Shown piece by piece: positions 60,465 to 64,000 of a stretch of DNA of 64,000 nt. The notes below the pieces were generated by a model. The model was not told the DNA's origin. It saw only the letters and a program-made list of their open reading frames with translations, and did not search any database. The stretch's first letter is position 1. Each line of letters starts with the position of its first letter. The translations under genes and the position numbers were made by a program. Source of the DNA: Bacteroidales bacterium (GTDB lineage: Bacteria; Bacteroidota; Bacteroidia; Bacteroidales; Bacteroidaceae); NCBI GenBank assembly GCA_015654535.1, contig JAATGU010000094.1, forward strand, positions 27,223 through 91,222. Direction: 5' to 3'.

Positions 60465-62198
60465 TCAAAACCGGATGTCATTTGCTTTGGTCGCATACAA
60501 CCCGATCATAGCTCCTGTAAATCCTCCGGCAACATTAGTTGAAAGGATGTCGCCTGAAACTGTTCTTCCCAGATTTTGAAAATCTTTTCCGCCCTGCGCA
60601 TAATTAAAGTTGTAATCATCCCCTTCCGCCGACACTTGCAAGGAGAGGGGTTTGCCCGAATCAATTTTCACACTTGCCAGAACAGAAGAATTTCCCGACT
60701 CAGTCCTCACCAGAATAAGATACGTGTCATTATCCCCCTTGGTCACTCCAAACACATAATTGAAATTTTCACTCTGATAGCAAACCAATCCTGCGAGCTC
60801 ATTTCCCGAAGAGGGAACAAAGGAAAGTTTCACTTCGGCTGAAAAACTATTATGCTGCTGACGGTAAAACAAGGCGGAAACAGGCTTACTTTCCTTTATA
60901 TGGATTTTGAACGGAATGATTTCCAATCCTGACTTCCCCCTTCTCACAAACTCTTCCCTTGGCCCCCTCATCCCTATCCAACGATAATCCAATTCAGGAT
61001 TACTGAAATTGTCCGTGAAGATGAAATTCCCATTCGGGAAAAAACCGTTCTTTCCGGTTTTATTTAGTACACCCGCCGACATTTTAAGTTTGGGAGGTAA
61101 AGGTCTCATTCCTCCTTCATAAACGGGAAATTCTCCTGTCCAGTCAACCGGTAGGATAAAGGTTTCCCGTCCTGTATTGACCCTTCCTTTTTCGTTTGGA
61201 CGTACAGCCAGAAACACTCCGTAGTATTTCCCGTCTTTCCCTTCCACAAGGTCTGCATGTCCGGCCCAATCGACTTTATAGGAGCGGTCTTTAGGCAGAT
61301 GACGTTGAGACAGAATAGGATTTTCTGGTGCTGGAATATAAGGCCCCCTGACCTTATCACTTACAAAAATCACTTCACTGTGATTCCCTCCGGTCCCCCC
61401 CTCAGCGCACATCAGGTAATATCTATTGTTCTTTTTGTAGAGGTGTGGCCCTTCAATCCAAATCGGTTTTTTAGTAATATCCACGCCTCCGTCAACAATT
61501 ATTTTATCTGTTCCAGGAACAACCTGGTCTTTTTCTAAATCATACTCCCAAATTTTAATTACCCGATGTCCCTCATACAACGCTTTTCCCTTATCCGGAG
61601 CATCGTTATGTACCACAAACGCTTTCCCGTCATCATCGAAAAACAAGGCAGGGTCGATACCGTCAAAATTCAACTTATATGGATCCGACCACCCCTTCAG
61701 AGGGTCTTGGGTTTTCACCACCATATTACCCATTCCTCCCGCAATTTGTGTCGTTATCATATAAAACAGATCGTTATGAGGGTTATACTTGATGTCAGGA
61801 GCATAGATCCCTGCACTGATTCCCGAAGTTTCTACCTTTAGCTGGGATTTTCTATCCAGGACATGGCCGACCTGTGTCCAATTCACCAAATCCGTAGAAT
61901 GAAAAATGGGAACACCAGGGAACATGGCAAACGAGGAGTTCACCAGATAGTAATCTTCTCCTTTACGGGTGATACTGGGATCCGGATAGCACCCCTGTAA
62001 AACAGGGGAGTAAAATTCATCAGAGGCCAAAGGATTTTCTTTGTAAACTGCATCTTTTCCTTCGTATCTGAAATCGGAAAATATAGGATTTTTCCCTATA
62101 TTCTCGTCTGAATTCCTACTGCTTATATTTGTGCTTTGACAAGTTGTCAATAAAGATAAAATTGATATTTTACCCAGAATAGCGTATTTATTTCTCAT
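60465..62198 (-). CDS. GH43-family protein with C-terminal beta-sandwich
   Basis: SPVLQGCYPDPSITRKGEDYYLVNSSFAMFPGVPIFHSTDLVNWTQVGHVLD; IWIEGPHLYKKNNRYYLMCAEGGTGGNHSEV. Confidence 0.92.
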   Translation of the reverse strand: MRNKYAILGKISILSLLTTCQSTNISSRNSDENIGKNPIFSDFRYEGKDAVYKENPLASDEFYSPVLQGCYPDPSITRKGEDYYLVNSSFAMFPGVPIFHSTDLVNWTQVGHVLDRKSQLKVETSGISAGIYAPDIKYNPHNDLFYMITTQIAGGMGNMVVKTQDPLKGWSDPYKLNFDGIDPALFFDDDGKAFVVHNDAPDKGKALYEGHRVIKIWEYDLEKDQVVPGTDKIIVDGGVDITKKPIWIEGPHLYKKNNRYYLMCAEGGTGGNHSEVIFVSDKVRGPYIPAPENPILSQRHLPKDRSYKVDWAGHADLVEGKDGKYYGVFLAVRPNEKGRVNTGRETFILPVDWTGEFPVYEGGMRPLPPKLKMSAGVLNKTGKNGFFPNGNFIFTDNFSNPELDYRWIGMRGPREEFVRRGKSGLEIIPFKIHIKESKPVSALFYRQQHNSFSAEVKLSFVPSSGNELAGLVCYQSENFNYVFGVTKGDNDTYLILVRTESGNSSVLASVKIDSGKPLSLQVSAEGDDYNFNYAQGGKDFQNLGRTVSGDILSTNVAGGFTGAMIGLYATKANDIRF

Positions 62199-62242
62199 TC
62201 CTTTATATATAATTTATTTTTCCGGTTAATAGATTCTAATAT

Positions 62243-63484
62243 TCAATGCTTATTTTCAAACAATTCCAAATCTACAGATTCTCCCATTTTTCTATAACCC
62301 GCTTCATTGGGATGAAGATGATCATTGTCGTGCATACCGGGATGAATTACTCCCGGTTCGGAACTCTCCATCAATTTTGCGAAATCAATTACAGCATCAA
62401 ATTTCCCGCTGGTTCTGATCCATTCGTTTACCTTCTTCCATGCCTGCTGTCTGAACGGAGTATCATAATACGACCGGGCAAAAGGTAGAATAGTGGCTCC
62501 ATAAACTTTTATTCCTTTAGCATGGGCTTTGCCAATCATTAGCAAATAGGCATCAATCAAGTTCCGGACAGTCTGTGCGGCACCTTCTTCTTTGCGAATT
62601 CCGCCTATGTCATTTATCCCTTCAAGTATAATCAGCCATTTCACTCCGGACTGGGACAAAACATCTCTGTCAAATCTCTCCAAAGCAGTCGGCCCCAATC
62701 CTCCTTTCACCACACAATTACCACCGATTCCCAGGTTCAGAACGCCTACATTGGATGTGGAAGGATTTTCAAGCAATCTCTGTGAAAATATGTCGGGCCA
62801 GCGGTTTTGCCTGTTGGTACCGGAACCCCGTCCATCCGTTATGGAGTTTCCCAGAATGGCAACGGCGGAAGTCTTTTCCGATCCCCAAACGTCTATTCCC
62901 ATTATCGTGTACCAATGATCTGTTTTGACCGCATCCTTAAAATCAGGGTTATCTAACTGATTTCCTTCCAGAATATACGAAGTTGTCCGGGAACCGGGAT
63001 GTCCTGTAAGCTGTTGAAAAGTCTCGCCGTAATTAATATCAATAGCCAGTTTTGAATTTTGTTTTAGAGAAAAGGCAAGGGTATCCGAATAAATTTCGCT
63101 GCCAGCAGGAACAGACACAGATTCTTTACCGTTAAAAGTCAGAAATCTCCGGGTCTGAAGGTCAATTTTGCTACTGTCCGAAACGGATGATACCGAAACC
63201 GACTTTAATATCAAAGGATTTACGCCGAAATCATTTGAAAATCGGATTCTTATTGTGTTTCCTCCGATGGAAACCCTAACTATCTGGCGGATGGTGTTCA
63301 TCGAGAGGCCTGGCTCCGGAGGCATATTCCGGGACTCAACCAATTGAGGCGCAGCTGCCCATGTCCCAATCCATTTTCTGGATTTGTCTTCAACTTGTTT
63401 CGCGGTTGCGCATCCTGCGAGAAAAGAGAAAATCAATCCCATTTTACAGAGGCGCCAATGTAATGTCGATATGTTGAATTTCAT
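62243..63484 (-). CDS. SGNH/GDSL-type hydrolase
   Basis: VAILGNSITDGRGSGTNRQNRWPDIFSQRL, NLGIGGNCVVKGG, LIILEGINDIGG, MHDNDHLHPNEAGYRKMGE. Confidence 0.9.
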   Translation of the reverse strand: MKFNISTLHWRLCKMGLIFSFLAGCATAKQVEDKSRKWIGTWAAAPQLVESRNMPPEPGLSMNTIRQIVRVSIGGNTIRIRFSNDFGVNPLILKSVSVSSVSDSSKIDLQTRRFLTFNGKESVSVPAGSEIYSDTLAFSLKQNSKLAIDINYGETFQQLTGHPGSRTTSYILEGNQLDNPDFKDAVKTDHWYTIMGIDVWGSEKTSAVAILGNSITDGRGSGTNRQNRWPDIFSQRLLENPSTSNVGVLNLGIGGNCVVKGGLGPTALERFDRDVLSQSGVKWLIILEGINDIGGIRKEEGAAQTVRNLIDAYLLMIGKAHAKGIKVYGATILPFARSYYDTPFRQQAWKKVNEWIRTSGKFDAVIDFAKLMESSEPGVIHPGMHDNDHLHPNEAGYRKMGESVDLELFENKH

Positions 63485-63538
63485 ACAACTGATTTTTTGA
63501 TGAGTTTTAATATTGCAAATCCGTGAGGTAACAGAGCC

Positions 63539-64000
63539 TCACTTTTCCACTGTCTGGTTTTTAGTTGCATCGTGTACCGTTCCCTCAATCGTTTTTATCG
63601 TTCCGTCGGCATTGTACTCCAATTCGGTCACTTTCATGCTGCGCAACCATGTTTTTCCTCCCGAAGGTACGCTATCGTGGTGGAAAAGATACCATTTGCG
63701 CTTAAATTCAACGATTGAATGGTGTGTCGTCCAACCCACAACGGGCGTGAGGATTACTCCTTTGTAAGTGAATGGACCGTAGGGAGTGTCCCCGATAGCA
63801 TAGCAGATTCTATGCGTGCTTCCTGTGGAATAGGAAAAATAATATTTCCCCTTGTATTTGTGCATCCATGAAGCTTCGAAGAAACGGCGGTCATGCTCAC
63901 CGGCAATCAATGGCTTTCCGTCCTCATCAAGAATCACCAGATCGCGCGGTCCTTCAGCTAGGACCGGTCGTCCTCCGAGAGGATCGCCGGGGGTGGCTGC
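63539..64000 (-). CDS. GH43-like protein, 5' part outside the window
   Basis: Open through the right edge: AATPGDPLGGRPVLAEGPRDLVILDEDGKPLIAGEHDRRFFEASWMHKYKGKYYFSYSTGSTHRICYAIGDTPYGPFTYKGVILTPVVGWTTHHSIVEFKRKWYLFHHDS. Confidence 0.85.
   Translation of the reverse strand, partial: AATPGDPLGGRPVLAEGPRDLVILDEDGKPLIAGEHDRRFFEASWMHKYKGKYYFSYSTGSTHRICYAIGDTPYGPFTYKGVILTPVVGWTTHHSIVEFKRKWYLFHHDSVPSGGKTWLRSMKVTELEYNADGTIKTIEGTVHDATKNQTVEK

Larger units (their letters stand above)
48687..64000. other. putative tRNA-Phe-adjacent genomic island carrying a partly decayed uronate/glucuronoxylan locus
   Basis: tRNA-Phe 3' side, integrase remnant, MFS/SDR/UxuA, GH2, GH115, GH95, GH43, SGNH, GH43; several disrupted genes; right edge not seen. 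Confidence 0.55.

Overview
This 64 kb window looks like a Bacteroides-type (Bacteroidota) chromosome. Left part: tandem DUF2007 genes, a TonB receptor/LytTR regulator block, a small ferredoxin / membrane protein / ECF sigma cluster, and a pectin pair (PL1 and PL22). 10.4-19.5 kb: a large SpvB/RHS polymorphic-toxin-like gene with a HEYGH zincin-like C-terminus, a T9SS-sorted small protein upstream, and a decayed downstream array holding a candidate lipoprotein immunity gene, its truncated duplicate and two displaced fragments of the rhs core. 20-27.6 kb: an ordinary arginine/proline biosynthesis run (argR-GNAT-argG-argC-argD-proC) plus an XRE-cupin regulator and an acyl-CoA synthetase. 27.9-48.1 kb: an intact PUL (SusC/SusD, lipoprotein, propeller-LuxR membrane regulator, two GH2, alginate-lyase-family PL, GH88, GH5, GH3), probably for a uronate-containing glycan. 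48.5-64 kb: tRNA-Pro and tRNA-Phe, then a broken integrase N-terminus next to tRNA-Phe, then a partly decayed glucuronoxylan-type uronate island (ExuT-like MFS, SDR, UxuA, GH2, GH115, GH95, GH43, SGNH, GH43) in which MFS, GH2, GH115 and GH95 carry visible stops or frameshifts. Most notable observations: the rhs toxin/immunity remnant array, a perfectly phased 4 x 22 bp TTTGTACA iteron array, the selectively decayed island, and the kinase-less propeller-LuxR regulator. All family calls come from reading the sequences; no database search was run.
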